From: Phycisphaerales bacterium
GTDB lineage: Bacteria; Planctomycetota; Phycisphaerae; Phycisphaerales; UBA1924
Assembly: GCA_020849615.1 (NCBI GenBank)
Contig: JADLFW010000019.1
Coordinates: 62,001 to 126,000, forward strand
Length of the DNA: 64,000 nucleotides
Direction: 5' to 3'
Position 1 is the stretch's first letter. Each line of letters opens with the position of its first letter. The position numbers and the translations under genes are program-made. Positions 51,000 through 60,241 of the stretch are shown piece by piece. The notes beneath the pieces are model-generated. The model did not search any database. It saw only the letters and a list, made by a program, of their open reading frames with translations, and was not told the DNA's origin.

Positions 51000-52781
51000 T
51001 CACCCCTTCACCGCCGCCGCCTTCCCCGCCACATCCCGGTTGGCGTGGATCATCCCCTTCTCGCCCTTGTCCTTTACCGTGAGCCGCCCCTTGGTCGGGT
51101 CCAGCGACCCCACCACCCAGCCGTCCATCAGCATCACCTCCAGCGCCTGGATCGACTGCTGCAGCTCGAACTGCACCCGCGGCGGCGGCAGCTTGTAGAA
51201 GTTCTGGTAGTGCGCGGTCAGGGCCCGCCCGATGTCGCTGATCGCGTTCACCTGCTTCAGCACCTGGAAGAGCACGTTGTACGCCCCCACCAGCGGCAGC
51301 GTGCGGTTCTGCCGCACCCAGCACTTCGCCTTTAGCATCCGACCGTTCCGCAGGATCGGGATCTCCTCCTCCCGCGCCCCCTCCAGCTCCAGCCTGAACA
51401 CGTTGTACTCGTTGATCTTCCACGACAGCTCGGTCTCGACATCACCCTTCCCGTCCGCCGTGAACATCTCCGTCAGCTTCTTGGTCCCCGCAAAGTCCAG
51501 CCCCCCGATCCCGGCCCGGCCCGGGATGTCATCCAGGAACCCGCCGTTGGAGATCCACCGGAACGCCTCCTTGGGGTCGAGGCTGATCCCCGCCGCGCCG
51601 GCGATCTCCGTCGTGTACGCCTCGATGTCGGTGAAGATCCCGTTCCCCGCGTACCAGAAATCCGCGAAGCGGATGTGCTGCGTGATCCGACGCTTGTTGG
51701 TCGTCTGGTACCGCTCCTTCAGCCACGCCGCATCCAGCTCCCCGCGGTCCAGCTCCAGGATCGTGTACGCCACCTCCCGCGCCCCCGCGTGCGCCAGCGT
51801 CATCCCCGCCGACAGGATCGGGTCCGCGAACCCCGCGCACTCCCCCGCCAGGAACCAGTTCTCCCCCACCAGCCGCTCCGACAGGAACGACCAGTCCTTC
51901 GTCGCCCGCACGTTCCCCTCCCGCGTCGCCTTCGCCGTCAGCTGCCCGATCAGCGGCTCCTTCGACATCGCCCAGTCGTACAGCTCCCGCGGCGTCTTCC
52001 CGCTCTTCCTGTAATACTCCGCCGGGCACACGAACCCGATGCTCGTCCGCGTCGGGCCCAGCGGGATGAACCAGATCCACCCGCACCCGATCGACAAGAT
52101 CAGCGTCCTCGTCGCCCCCACCCCGATCTTCACCGCCCACTCCGCGTTGTCCCAGTAGTCCCACATCGCCACGTTCATCAGCTTCGTCGGCACCGTCACC
52201 GGCACCTCCAGCGCCCGCCTCACGACCGCCGCGTTCCCCGATGCATCCACGTAGTGCCGCGCCTCCAGCGTGTACGCCCCCGCCGGGCCTTCCACCTCCA
52301 GCCCCAGCACCCGGTCCCGCGCCTCCCCCTCCCCCCGCATCACCCGCTTCACCGCCGTCTCCTGCCTCACATCCGCCCCGCGCTCCGCCGCGTGGTCCAG
52401 CAGGATCTTGTCGTACATCGACCGCTCGACCTGGAACGCCGTCCACACCCGCTGCCCCGTGTACTTCGCCGGCCGGACCTCATCCCGGTAATCCCCGTAC
52501 GGGATGAACTCGAAATCCCACAGCTTCTCCGACTGCCCCCACCGGTACGACGCCCCCAGCTTGATCGGGAACCCCGCCCCCTCCACCTTGTCCCACACCC
52601 CCATCTCATCCAGAATCGCCGAGATGATCGGCAGGTGACTCTCCCCGATGTGATCCCGCGGGAACTTCTCCCGCTCCACCAGCACCACGCTCAGCGACGG
52701 GTTGTACTTCTTCAGCAGCGTCGCGCACGTCGAGCCCGCGGGCCCGCCCCCGATGATCGCCACATCGCAAGACACCTTCAT
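51000..52781 (-). CDS. FAD-dependent halogenase/geranylgeranyl-reductase-like flavoprotein
   Basis: A 593-residue flavoprotein from the ATG at 52781. The FAD fold is CDVAIIGGGPAGSTCATLL, with the FPRDHIGESHLP motif typical of tryptophan-halogenase-like proteins. GCGWIWFIPLGPTRTSIGFV carries the GWxWxIP motif associated with flavin-dependent halogenases. The second FAD motif is FLAGECAGFADPILSAGMTL. A C-terminal extension of about 150 residues is not recognised. The active-site Lys of proven halogenases was not located with confidence, so a monooxygenase or reductase is possible. No flavin reductase gene is beside it. Confidence 0.75.
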   Translation of the reverse strand: MKVSCDVAIIGGGPAGSTCATLLKKYNPSLSVVLVEREKFPRDHIGESHLPIISAILDEMGVWDKVEGAGFPIKLGASYRWGQSEKLWDFEFIPYGDYRDEVRPAKYTGQRVWTAFQVERSMYDKILLDHAAERGADVRQETAVKRVMRGEGEARDRVLGLEVEGPAGAYTLEARHYVDASGNAAVVRRALEVPVTVPTKLMNVAMWDYWDNAEWAVKIGVGATRTLILSIGCGWIWFIPLGPTRTSIGFVCPAEYYRKSGKTPRELYDWAMSKEPLIGQLTAKATREGNVRATKDWSFLSERLVGENWFLAGECAGFADPILSAGMTLAHAGAREVAYTILELDRGELDAAWLKERYQTTNKRRITQHIRFADFWYAGNGIFTDIEAYTTEIAGAAGISLDPKEAFRWISNGGFLDDIPGRAGIGGLDFAGTKKLTEMFTADGKGDVETELSWKINEYNVFRLELEGAREEEIPILRNGRMLKAKCWVRQNRTLPLVGAYNVLFQVLKQVNAISDIGRALTAHYQNFYKLPPPRVQFELQQSIQALEVMLMDGWVVGSLDPTKGRLTVKDKGEKGMIHANRDVAGKAAAVKG

Positions 52782-52978
52782 GACTACCCCCACTCGGGAG
52801 CCCCCGCTCCCCGCGCCGATCACGCCAGAACAACCCGATCAGCGCCTTCCACGATCCAGCCGGGCCCGCGCGGACAGAACTCACGCCGGGCCAACCGGTG
52901 CACCAATCTACCCCGCCCCGCGCCCACGCTCAAGACTCTTCACCACGCCCGCCCCGCCCGATCCACTACACTCACCCC

Positions 52979-53524
52979 GTGCCCACCCGATCCCCCGCAC
53001 TCCTCGCCGCCCTCGCCCTCCTGCTCCCCGCCGGCGGCTGCACCATCCGCTCCAACATCCGACCCAGCTCGCCCTCCCAGGCCGAGTTCTCGGGCCGGGC
53101 CATCGACAACCCCGGCCCGTTCGCCCCCATCAGCCTCCGCGTCCACCCCCTCACCCACATCGCCACACTCGCCGGCGACCAGTCCGTCATCATCCTCCAC
53201 CTCGAGTTCAAGGACCGCTGGCACCACACCGTCAAGGCAGCCGGGCCTCTCGAAGTCCAGCTCTACCGCCCCGTCGGCGGGCTCCGCGCCGATGTCGACC
53301 GCCAGGACCTCCGCTGGCCCCTCGAACTCGACGACCTCGAACGCAACGCCGACTGGTTCGACCCCGTCACCCGCACCTACCGCATCCAGCTCGAAACCCC
53401 GCCCGGCATCATCCCCCCCGAAGGCTCCCACGACGCCACCCTCCGCCTCCGCGCCATCTTCATCACCCGCGCCCCCGACGGCTCCGAATCCATCCTCCGC
53501 GATGACTTCGTGATTCAGCGGTAA
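52979..53524 (+). CDS. lipoprotein of unknown function
   Basis: About 181 residues from a GTG at 52979, where the signal peptide begins (MPTRSPALLAALALLLPAGG, then Cys as lipobox). The mature part looks beta-rich: FAPISLRVHPLTHIATLAGD, QSVIILHLEFKDRWHHTVKA, and so on to a basic tail. Its plan resembles small conserved lipoproteins with one immunoglobulin-like fold, but I cannot name a family. It stands alone between the divergent halogenase-like gene and the convergent amidohydrolase gene. Confidence 0.75.
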   Translation: MPTRSPALLAALALLLPAGGCTIRSNIRPSSPSQAEFSGRAIDNPGPFAPISLRVHPLTHIATLAGDQSVIILHLEFKDRWHHTVKAAGPLEVQLYRPVGGLRADVDRQDLRWPLELDDLERNADWFDPVTRTYRIQLETPPGIIPPEGSHDATLRLRAIFITRAPDGSESILRDDFVIQR

Positions 53525-53536
53525 GAAGTCACTCCG

Positions 53537-54976
53537 TCACTTCTTCACTTCTTCTTTCAGATCCCCGCTCCGGCGGTACTTCTCCCGGTACTTCTCCGCC
53601 AGCTTCGTCTGCTTGTTGGAGAGGTCCTGCCGCCGCCCATCGATCCACGCCACCTCCACCCGCGTCGTCACCTCCAGCACATCGCCGTCGGTCACGATCA
53701 GCGTGGCGCTCTTGCCCTCCTCTAATGAACCCAGCCGGTCGGCGATGCCCAGCACCTCCGCCGCCGAGAGCGTGATCGCCCGCAGCGCCTCTTCACGACC
53801 AAGCCCGTACGCCACCGCCGTCGCCGCCTGGTTGGGCAGGTTCCGCTCGTGCGCGGTGTCCTGCCCCGAGGCCAGGCACCACCGCACCCCCGCGGTCTCC
53901 AGCTTCGCCGGCAGCCTGAACGGCTCGTCGTAGTCGCTGTCGGCCCGGCGCGGCATCGAGTGCGTCCCCTGCACGATCACCGGCACACCCTCGGCCTTCA
54001 GCAGGTCCGCGCACAGCGGCGCCTCCCGCCCGCCCACGATCACCGCCCGCAGCCCGCGCTGCTTCGCCCACACCACCGCGGCCCGGATCTGGTCGTAGTC
54101 CTGGGCCTGGATGAACACCGGCTTCTGCGCCACCGCCGCCTGCCCCGCGAACACGCCGCGCATCGCCTCCCATCGGATATCCACCGCGGCGGCCCCATCC
54201 GCGGCCCGGGCCCGCGCGTACGCCCCCGCGCTGTCGAACACCTCATCCAGGGCCGCCAGCTGCCGCCGGATGTCCCGCCACTGCTCATCTTCGGACCGCG
54301 ACATCCACGAGCCCGTGAACGTCCTCATCGCGGGCCAGCCCACCACCAGCCCGGCATCGGCCTCCACCGTCATGTCCTCCGTCGTCCACCCATCCAGCCG
54401 GATCACCGACACCTTCCCCGGCACCAGCCCCCCGCCCGGCGCCACCCCCGCCGTCAGCACCCCCGCCGACCGCGCCACCGGGATCAGCGTCGAATCCGGG
54501 TTCACCGCCGTGACGGGCCGCACCTCCGGCGTCACCCCGCCCGTCTCCGCCGTGTCCCGCATCGACCGCACCGAGCCGATCTCCGACAACCCCAGCTGCG
54601 TCATCGCGCCGATCAGCCCCGGGTAGATGTGCTTGCCCTCGGCCCGGATCACCTCCACATCATCCACCGGCGCGCCCGACGCCGCGATGCGGATCAGCTT
54701 GCCCCCGCTGAACACCACCACGCCGTTCTCAATAGCCGGGCCCGCCACCGGGTGCACCGTCGCCCCCACGATCGCCACCGCCCGCTTCTGCGGCTCAGAC
54801 TTCAGCCCCAGGTCCTGCCCGCGCGCAACCCCGCCGCCCAGCGCCACGATCGCGCAGCAGAAGAGTGAACGCAGAGGCCGCGGAGAGGGAAACGAACGCA
54901 GAGAACCCAGAGTGAACCAGAGGGACGCAGAGGTGGGTCTGTGGCCTTGCGTTACGCAGCCGCCTGTTGTCTTCAC
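53537..54976 (-). CDS. secreted amidohydrolase-like protein lacking the HxH metal motif
   Basis: A 479-residue protein if it begins at the GTG at 54976 (GGAG seven bases upstream). The first 30 codons lie in repeat sequence of the AACGCAGAGGCCGCGGAG family, so a later start near SLFCCAIVALGGGVARG is possible; that stretch is a signal peptide. The amidohydrolase frame is seen in AIVGATVHPVAGPAIENGVV, HIYPGLIGAMTQLG, and SLEEGKSATLIVTDGDVLEV near the end. The usual HxH after the Pro-Gly-Leu-Ile is replaced by Ala-Met-Thr, so metal binding is altered or lost. It is on the same strand as the tandem amidohydrolase at 55206. Confidence 0.82.
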   Translation of the reverse strand: MKTTGGCVTQGHRPTSASLWFTLGSLRSFPSPRPLRSLFCCAIVALGGGVARGQDLGLKSEPQKRAVAIVGATVHPVAGPAIENGVVVFSGGKLIRIAASGAPVDDVEVIRAEGKHIYPGLIGAMTQLGLSEIGSVRSMRDTAETGGVTPEVRPVTAVNPDSTLIPVARSAGVLTAGVAPGGGLVPGKVSVIRLDGWTTEDMTVEADAGLVVGWPAMRTFTGSWMSRSEDEQWRDIRRQLAALDEVFDSAGAYARARAADGAAAVDIRWEAMRGVFAGQAAVAQKPVFIQAQDYDQIRAAVVWAKQRGLRAVIVGGREAPLCADLLKAEGVPVIVQGTHSMPRRADSDYDEPFRLPAKLETAGVRWCLASGQDTAHERNLPNQAATAVAYGLGREEALRAITLSAAEVLGIADRLGSLEEGKSATLIVTDGDVLEVTTRVEVAWIDGRRQDLSNKQTKLAEKYREKYRRSGDLKEEVKK

Positions 54977-55196
54977 CGTTCAACTCCTTCACCAAAACAG
55001 ATCGTCACTTCTCCGAGTCCCTCTGATTCCCTCTGATTTCTCCGCGTTCGTCTTCTTCCCTCTCTGCGCCCTCCGCGGCCCCTGCGTTCATCCGCTTCCT
55101 CTCCGCGCGCTCCGCATCCTCTTCTCCGAGCCCCTCTGATCCCCTCTGATCACTCCGCGTTCGTTCTTCCTCCCTGCGCCCTCCGCGGCCTCTGCG
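54868..55196. repeat. AACGCAGAGGCCGCGGAG repeat cluster
   Basis: Several related copies of AACGCAGAGGCCGCGGAG, or its complement CTCCGCGGCCTCTGCGTT, occur at about 54868-54886, 55055-55095 and 55160-55200, with CCCTCTGAT units between. Another copy is at about 62731. The first copy lies in the 5' coding region of the amidohydrolase gene. No gene is seen in 54977-55205. Confidence 0.75.
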
Positions 55197-55205
55197 TTCA
55201 TTCCC

Positions 55206-58200
55206 CTACTGGTGCTCCAGCCCGCACCCGCAGTCGCCGGGCCTGCTCGACTCCGGATCAATCCCCCGGTTGATCAGGTCCAGGTAGTACGCCCGCATCA
55301 TCCGCCCGCGGTCCTCCTCCTCTTCCTGCGGCGGACGCCCGCGCCTTCCGCCGCCGGGCCTGTCCCCGCGCTCGCCCCGGCCGCCGCTCTCCGCGCCGGC
55401 CCCCGGCGATGTCGAGGTCTTGCCCTTCAGAAGCTTCTGGATCAGCCGCTGCCGCTCCCCGGCGATCCGCTCCCGCGACTTGGCATCCTGCTCCAGCGAG
55501 AAGTAGCACCTCCCGTCGATGTACGTCGCCTCGCACCGCGACAGCCCCGTCACCGGCGAGCCCGACCACACCGCGAAATCCGCATCCTTGCCGGCCTCGA
55601 TCGAACCCACCCGGTTGTCGATCATCAGCTGCTTCGCCGGGTTGATCGTGACGAACTTGAGCGCCTCGGCCGGCGACAGCCCGCCGTACTTCACACCCTT
55701 GCCCGCCTCGGCGTTCATCCGCCTCGACAGCTCATCCGAATCCGAGTTGAAGCTCACCACCGCGCCCACATCGTGCATCAGCGGCAGCCCCTGCGGGATC
55801 GCATCCTGCACCTCGACCTTGTACGCCCACCAGTCCGTGAACCCCGAGGCCCCGATCGCCGAATCCCGCACGATGTCCGCGACCTTGTACCCCTCCAGGA
55901 TGTGCTGGAACGTCCCGATCTTGAACCCGTAGTCCCGCGCCACGCGGGCCAGCATCAGGATCTCATCCTGCCGGTAGCTGTGGCAGTGGATCAGCCGCTC
56001 GCCCCTGAGGATCTCCGCCAGCGCCTCCAGCTCCAGGTCCCGCCGCACCGGCTCCCCCGCGGCCCGCTGCGCCGCGTAGCGCTTGGCCGCCTCGAAACGG
56101 TCGCGGATCAGGGTCTCGACGCCCATCCGCGTCTGCGGGTAGCGGTTGGTGAACCGGTCCCCCCAGTTGGACTGCTTCACGTTCTCTCCAAGCGCGAACT
56201 TGATGCCGGGCTTCACGATGCTGCACGACGATGATGATGCGAACGGATCCTCATCCGAGTAACTGCCGCGCCCGGCGAAATGCATGTCGTCGGGGTGCTG
56301 CACACCCCAGCGGATCTTGTTCACGCAGTTCTGCCCGCCGATCGGGTTGGCCGACCCGTGCAGGTTGTTCACCGTCGTCAGCCCGCCCGCCAGGGCCCGG
56401 TACCAGTTGATGGCGTCGGGGTCGGTCACATCCTGGATCCGCACCTCCGCCGTCACCGCCTGCCCGCTCTCGTTCACCCCCCGGCTGATCCCCGTGTGCG
56501 AGTGGCAGTCGATCAGGCCCGGCGTGATGTGCCGGCCCGCCAGGTCGATGACCTCCGGCGTCTCCCCGCCCGGCAGCGCCGCCCCGAAGTCCGGGCCCGC
56601 GCCCACCGCGATGATCTTCCCGCCCGCGATCGCCAGGAACCCGTTCTCGATCACCTCGCCCGCGGCGTTGCTCGTCCAGATCGTCGCGTTCTTCAGCACC
56701 AGCGCCCGCTGCGCCGGCTCCGCCTCCACCGCGTACGGGCCGAAGGGCACCCCCAGCTTCTCCGGGATCGCCGCGATCTCCGCCGCCTCGGACTTTTCCT
56801 CCGAGTCATCATCCCTGGGCTCATCCTCCTTGATGCGCTCGGCCCGGTAGGCGTGCCTGCTCCCGTCCGGCAGCACGCTCTCGCCCGTAAAGGCATCACC
56901 CGCGACCGTGATCGTGTCGGAGCTGAACCCCACACCCCCGATCGGCTCCAGCGCGTGCGTGAACTTCACGACCGGCGCCTCCTGCGTCCCCTCGAAGCGC
57001 ACATCGGTGCCGTTGATGACGGTCACCTTGCCATCCGCCGCTGTGAACGTCAGCTTCACCGCGCCCGTCTTGATCGTGATCGTCAGCCCGTCCTTGTCAT
57101 CGGCGTTCTTGATTTCCCCATCCGCCTCGGTCACCCGCCACTGCCCCACCGCCTTCGATTCGGGCTGGCGCACCGCCGTCCAGCGGAAGCGCCGCCCGTC
57201 GGGCCGCACCGCATCCGCCGACATCGTGCCCCCGCTCACGATCGCCGAGTTCACCAGCACCCCCGGCTCGCCGAAGGGCTCGTGCTCGAACGTGAACGTC
57301 AGGCGGTTGCCCTCCAGCCGCACACCCCGCGCCCGGGCCGTCGCTTCCCTGGCCTTCTTCTCCTCCCCCTCGCCGGCGGCGCCGGGGGTCGTCTTGCGGA
57401 TCGTGATGTTGTTGTCGCGGTCGATGATGAACGCGATCTTCGCCTCCCCCGCCGGCGGCGGGTCGAGCGTCACCTCCCACGTCCCCTCCAGCACCGCGCC
57501 GGGCCAGGGGTTCACCTCGTGCCGCCGACCGTCGATCCACACATCGCGGATCTTCGTCCGCCGCGCGAAGATCTCCCCATCGGCGAGGATGAAGCTCGCC
57601 ACCTTGCCGGGCTCGATCGTCCCCAGCCGGTCGCTCACGCCCAGCATCTCCGCCGGCGTCGTCGTCAGCATCGCCACGGCCCGCGCCTCGGGCAGCCCGT
57701 GCCGGATCGACCGCCGCAGGTTGCCCCAGAAGCCCGACCGCTCGCCCCCCTTGGAGGTCGTCAGCGCCACGGTGATCCCCGCCGCATCCATCCGCCGCAG
57801 GTTGGTCGGCGCCTGCTCCCACGCCATCATCTCGCGGAGGTCGGTCTGCTCCTGCTTGGCGATGGTCGAGACATCGGGTGCCTTGGGGAAGCTCAGCGGA
57901 ACGATGAACGCCAGCCCGTCAGCGCGGATCGCCTCCAGCCGCTGGTACTCCACGCCGCTGCCCAGGATGACGGCCCGGCGGTTGAACTCCCGGGCCAGCC
58001 GCGCCGCCCGCAGCGCCTCGAGCTCATCATCGGCGCTCATCAGCAGCCACGGGCTGCGCTCCGGCAGCAGCGCATCCACCGCGTTGACGGGGATGTCCAT
58101 CCCTTCCGCGCGGGCCCGGGGCTGCCACTCGGCATCCAGCAGCGTCTGGCGGATCAGCGCGATCGCGCCCATCTGCGAGCCCGGGTACGCCGGCCAGCGG

Positions 58201-58829
58201 TCCACATCGTTCACATCGCGCCCGCCATCGGCCAGCTCGAACGCCACCGCCTGGTAGACGCCGCGCTCGTACACCGGCGGCCGCGAGGCGCTCTGCTCCT
58301 CGGGCGCTTTCGCCAGGCTCACGACCGCGGAGGTCCCCCGGAAGATCCCGCCCCTGGGGCTGATCGCCGCCGCGCCGAAGCCCATCCTGCGCAGGCCCTC
58401 GGCCTCACCCTCCGCCAGCCCGGCGCCATCCAGCGCGGAGCGCTGCGGCGTGACCTTGGCGTTCCAGTGCGCCCCCGCCGACTCCGGCCCGGGCCGGGGC
58501 GCATCAACCTCTATATAAGGATCGATGAACGCCGGGTAGAGGTGCAGCCCCGTCCCATCCCACACCCGCGCGCCCGCCGGCGCTTCCCCCGCCGCCTCCA
58601 CCGAGATGATCCGCCCATCGCGGATCACGACCATCGACTTCTCGAACACCTCGCCGGGGCGGGGGTGCACCGTCACGTTCGTGAACGCGTGCCACGCGGG
58701 GTCGTGCCGGCCCGGCCCGTTGGCGGGCGGCTCGGTCGGCAGCCCGCTGGAGGGCTGGGCCGAAGCGGCCGCGCTGATGGCAACACCACAGAACACCGAG
58801 GCAAGGCGCCGGAAGCTGGTGCGGATCAT
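55206..58829 (-). CDS. secreted double amidohydrolase (inactive-like N half, active-like C half)
   Basis: A 1207-residue exported protein (signal peptide RRLASVFCGVAISAAASA). It joins two amidohydrolase units. In the first (about 45-440) the metal motif is missing, LYPAFIDPYIEVDAPRPG, but the closing SDRLGTIEPGKVASFILADG is kept. A beta-rich middle (450-690) follows. The second unit (about 720-1150) has IDLAGRHITPGLIDCHSHTG with His776 and His778, and NRVGSIEAGKDADFAVWSG near its end. The family includes imidazolonepropionase-like and dipeptidase-like metal hydrolases. The separate 479-residue neighbour resembles the inactive half, so the pair may form one complex. The tail is Gly/Arg rich. 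Confidence 0.88.
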   Translation of the reverse strand: MIRTSFRRLASVFCGVAISAAASAQPSSGLPTEPPANGPGRHDPAWHAFTNVTVHPRPGEVFEKSMVVIRDGRIISVEAAGEAPAGARVWDGTGLHLYPAFIDPYIEVDAPRPGPESAGAHWNAKVTPQRSALDGAGLAEGEAEGLRRMGFGAAAISPRGGIFRGTSAVVSLAKAPEEQSASRPPVYERGVYQAVAFELADGGRDVNDVDRWPAYPGSQMGAIALIRQTLLDAEWQPRARAEGMDIPVNAVDALLPERSPWLLMSADDELEALRAARLAREFNRRAVILGSGVEYQRLEAIRADGLAFIVPLSFPKAPDVSTIAKQEQTDLREMMAWEQAPTNLRRMDAAGITVALTTSKGGERSGFWGNLRRSIRHGLPEARAVAMLTTTPAEMLGVSDRLGTIEPGKVASFILADGEIFARRTKIRDVWIDGRRHEVNPWPGAVLEGTWEVTLDPPPAGEAKIAFIIDRDNNITIRKTTPGAAGEGEEKKAREATARARGVRLEGNRLTFTFEHEPFGEPGVLVNSAIVSGGTMSADAVRPDGRRFRWTAVRQPESKAVGQWRVTEADGEIKNADDKDGLTITIKTGAVKLTFTAADGKVTVINGTDVRFEGTQEAPVVKFTHALEPIGGVGFSSDTITVAGDAFTGESVLPDGSRHAYRAERIKEDEPRDDDSEEKSEAAEIAAIPEKLGVPFGPYAVEAEPAQRALVLKNATIWTSNAAGEVIENGFLAIAGGKIIAVGAGPDFGAALPGGETPEVIDLAGRHITPGLIDCHSHTGISRGVNESGQAVTAEVRIQDVTDPDAINWYRALAGGLTTVNNLHGSANPIGGQNCVNKIRWGVQHPDDMHFAGRGSYSDEDPFASSSSCSIVKPGIKFALGENVKQSNWGDRFTNRYPQTRMGVETLIRDRFEAAKRYAAQRAAGEPVRRDLELEALAEILRGERLIHCHSYRQDEILMLARVARDYGFKIGTFQHILEGYKVADIVRDSAIGASGFTDWWAYKVEVQDAIPQGLPLMHDVGAVVSFNSDSDELSRRMNAEAGKGVKYGGLSPAEALKFVTINPAKQLMIDNRVGSIEAGKDADFAVWSGSPVTGLSRCEATYIDGRCYFSLEQDAKSRERIAGERQRLIQKLLKGKTSTSPGAGAESGGRGERGDRPGGGRRGRPPQEEEEDRGRMMRAYYLDLINRGIDPESSRPGDCGCGLEHQ

Positions 58830-58952
58830 GGGCCAGAGCTTACTGATTTCGGGCCCCCCGGCTCAATCACGTTCCGGCCCGTCGGTCTCCCGGGCCTGTC
58901 CGCCGCCGGCTCCTATCATGCGGCGATTCCAGCTTTTCTCCAGGAGTTCCGC

Positions 58953-60170
58953 ATGGCTTCGCTCTCCGGTAACGCGGTCGTCGGTCAGTCGGGCGGACCC
59001 ACCGCCGTCATCAACCAGTCGCTGGTCGGGGTCGTCGAGGGTCTCCGGGCCGGGCTCATGAAGTCGGGCGCGGTCAAGCAGGTGTTCGGCATGCGCCACG
59101 GTGTCAACGGCCTGGTGAAGGGCAACCTCGTCGATCTCTCGCAGGTCCCGCAGGACAAGCTCAGCGCCATCGCCGAGACGCCCTCCGCCGCGCTGGGCTC
59201 CAGCCGCGACAAGCCCGACCCCGAGTACTGCGACAGGATCCTGAAGGCGTGCCAGGAGAAAGGCTTCCGCTACTTCTTCTACATCGGCGGCAACGATTCC
59301 TCCGACACCTGCCGCATCGTCAACGAGATGGCCCGCAAGGCCGGGTACGAGCTGCGCTGCATCCACGTGCCCAAGACCGTGGACAACGACCTGCCCATCA
59401 ACGACCACACGCCCGGGTACCCCTCCGCGGCGCGCTTCGTCGCCACGGCCTTCCGGGCCGACTCGCTCGACAACCGCAGCCTGCCCGGCATCAAGATCAA
59501 CATCGTGATGGGCCGGCACGCGGGGTTCCTGACGGCGGCGGCGGCGCTCGCGCGGCTGCGCGAGGATGACGGCCCGCACCTGGTGTACGTGCCGGAGATC
59601 GCCTTCGACACCGAACGCTTCATCGGCGATGTGGACCGGGTGTACACGAAGCTGGGGCGCTGCCACATCGCGGTGAGCGAGGGGATCGAGGATTCGCAGA
59701 AGCGGGCCATCGCGACGACGCTGATCAAGAACATCGAGAAGGACTCGCACGGCAACGTGCAGCTCTCCGGTTCGGGGGCGCTGGGCGATGCGCTGGCCGA
59801 CCTGCTGAAGGACAGGCTGACCAAGCTCAAGGGGCTCGCCAAGCCGCCGCGGGTCCGGGCCGACACGTTCGGGTACCTGCAGCGCTGCTGGCCCGACGCC
59901 TCGCCGATCGACAAGCGCGAGGCCCGCGAGGCCGGGCGGTACGCCGCGCAGCTCGCGGCGGAGGGCGCGGCCGACGGCTCGGTCGCGATCATCCGCGCGA
60001 GCTCCGCGCCGTACACCAGCTCGTACAAGCGGATTGAACTGAAGGATGTCGCCGCGCAGACCAAGCACATGCCCAATGAGTTCCTCAGCGGCCACTGCGA
60101 TGTGTCGCCGGCGTTCATCGAGTACGCCCGGCCGCTGGTGGGTGAACTGCCGCAGGTGGCGTGGTTGTAG
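58953..60170 (+). CDS. pfp: pyrophosphate-dependent 6-phosphofructokinase
   Basis: A 405-residue glycolytic enzyme. CAGGAG at 58941 supports the ATG at 58953; the frame extends far upstream, but only as antisense of the amidohydrolase gene. The signatures are the N-terminal AVVGQSGGPTAVINQSLVGV, GGNDSSDT (residues 112-119), PKTVDND (140-146) and MGRHAGF (187-192). Asp at the fourth position of GGNDS, in place of the Gly of ATP enzymes, and the Lys in PKT mark the PPi-dependent type. It interconverts fructose 6-phosphate and the 1,6-bisphosphate reversibly. It appears to be a stand-alone gene. Confidence 0.95.
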   Translation: MASLSGNAVVGQSGGPTAVINQSLVGVVEGLRAGLMKSGAVKQVFGMRHGVNGLVKGNLVDLSQVPQDKLSAIAETPSAALGSSRDKPDPEYCDRILKACQEKGFRYFFYIGGNDSSDTCRIVNEMARKAGYELRCIHVPKTVDNDLPINDHTPGYPSAARFVATAFRADSLDNRSLPGIKINIVMGRHAGFLTAAAALARLREDDGPHLVYVPEIAFDTERFIGDVDRVYTKLGRCHIAVSEGIEDSQKRAIATTLIKNIEKDSHGNVQLSGSGALGDALADLLKDRLTKLKGLAKPPRVRADTFGYLQRCWPDASPIDKREAREAGRYAAQLAAEGAADGSVAIIRASSAPYTSSYKRIELKDVAAQTKHMPNEFLSGHCDVSPAFIEYARPLVGELPQVAWL

Positions 60171-60241
60171 CGGGAAGTGACGGCGTGACGGCGTGGGGGA
60201 GTGACAGCGTGACACGGTGGCCCGGTCGGTAGACTGGGGCC

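Noticed and set aside
56280..58952. A very long plus-strand open frame leading into the phosphofructokinase gene
   Set aside because: It is the antisense of the 1207-residue amidohydrolase gene, is Arg/Pro/His rich, and has no family motif. The enzyme clearly starts at 58953 with a ribosome site.
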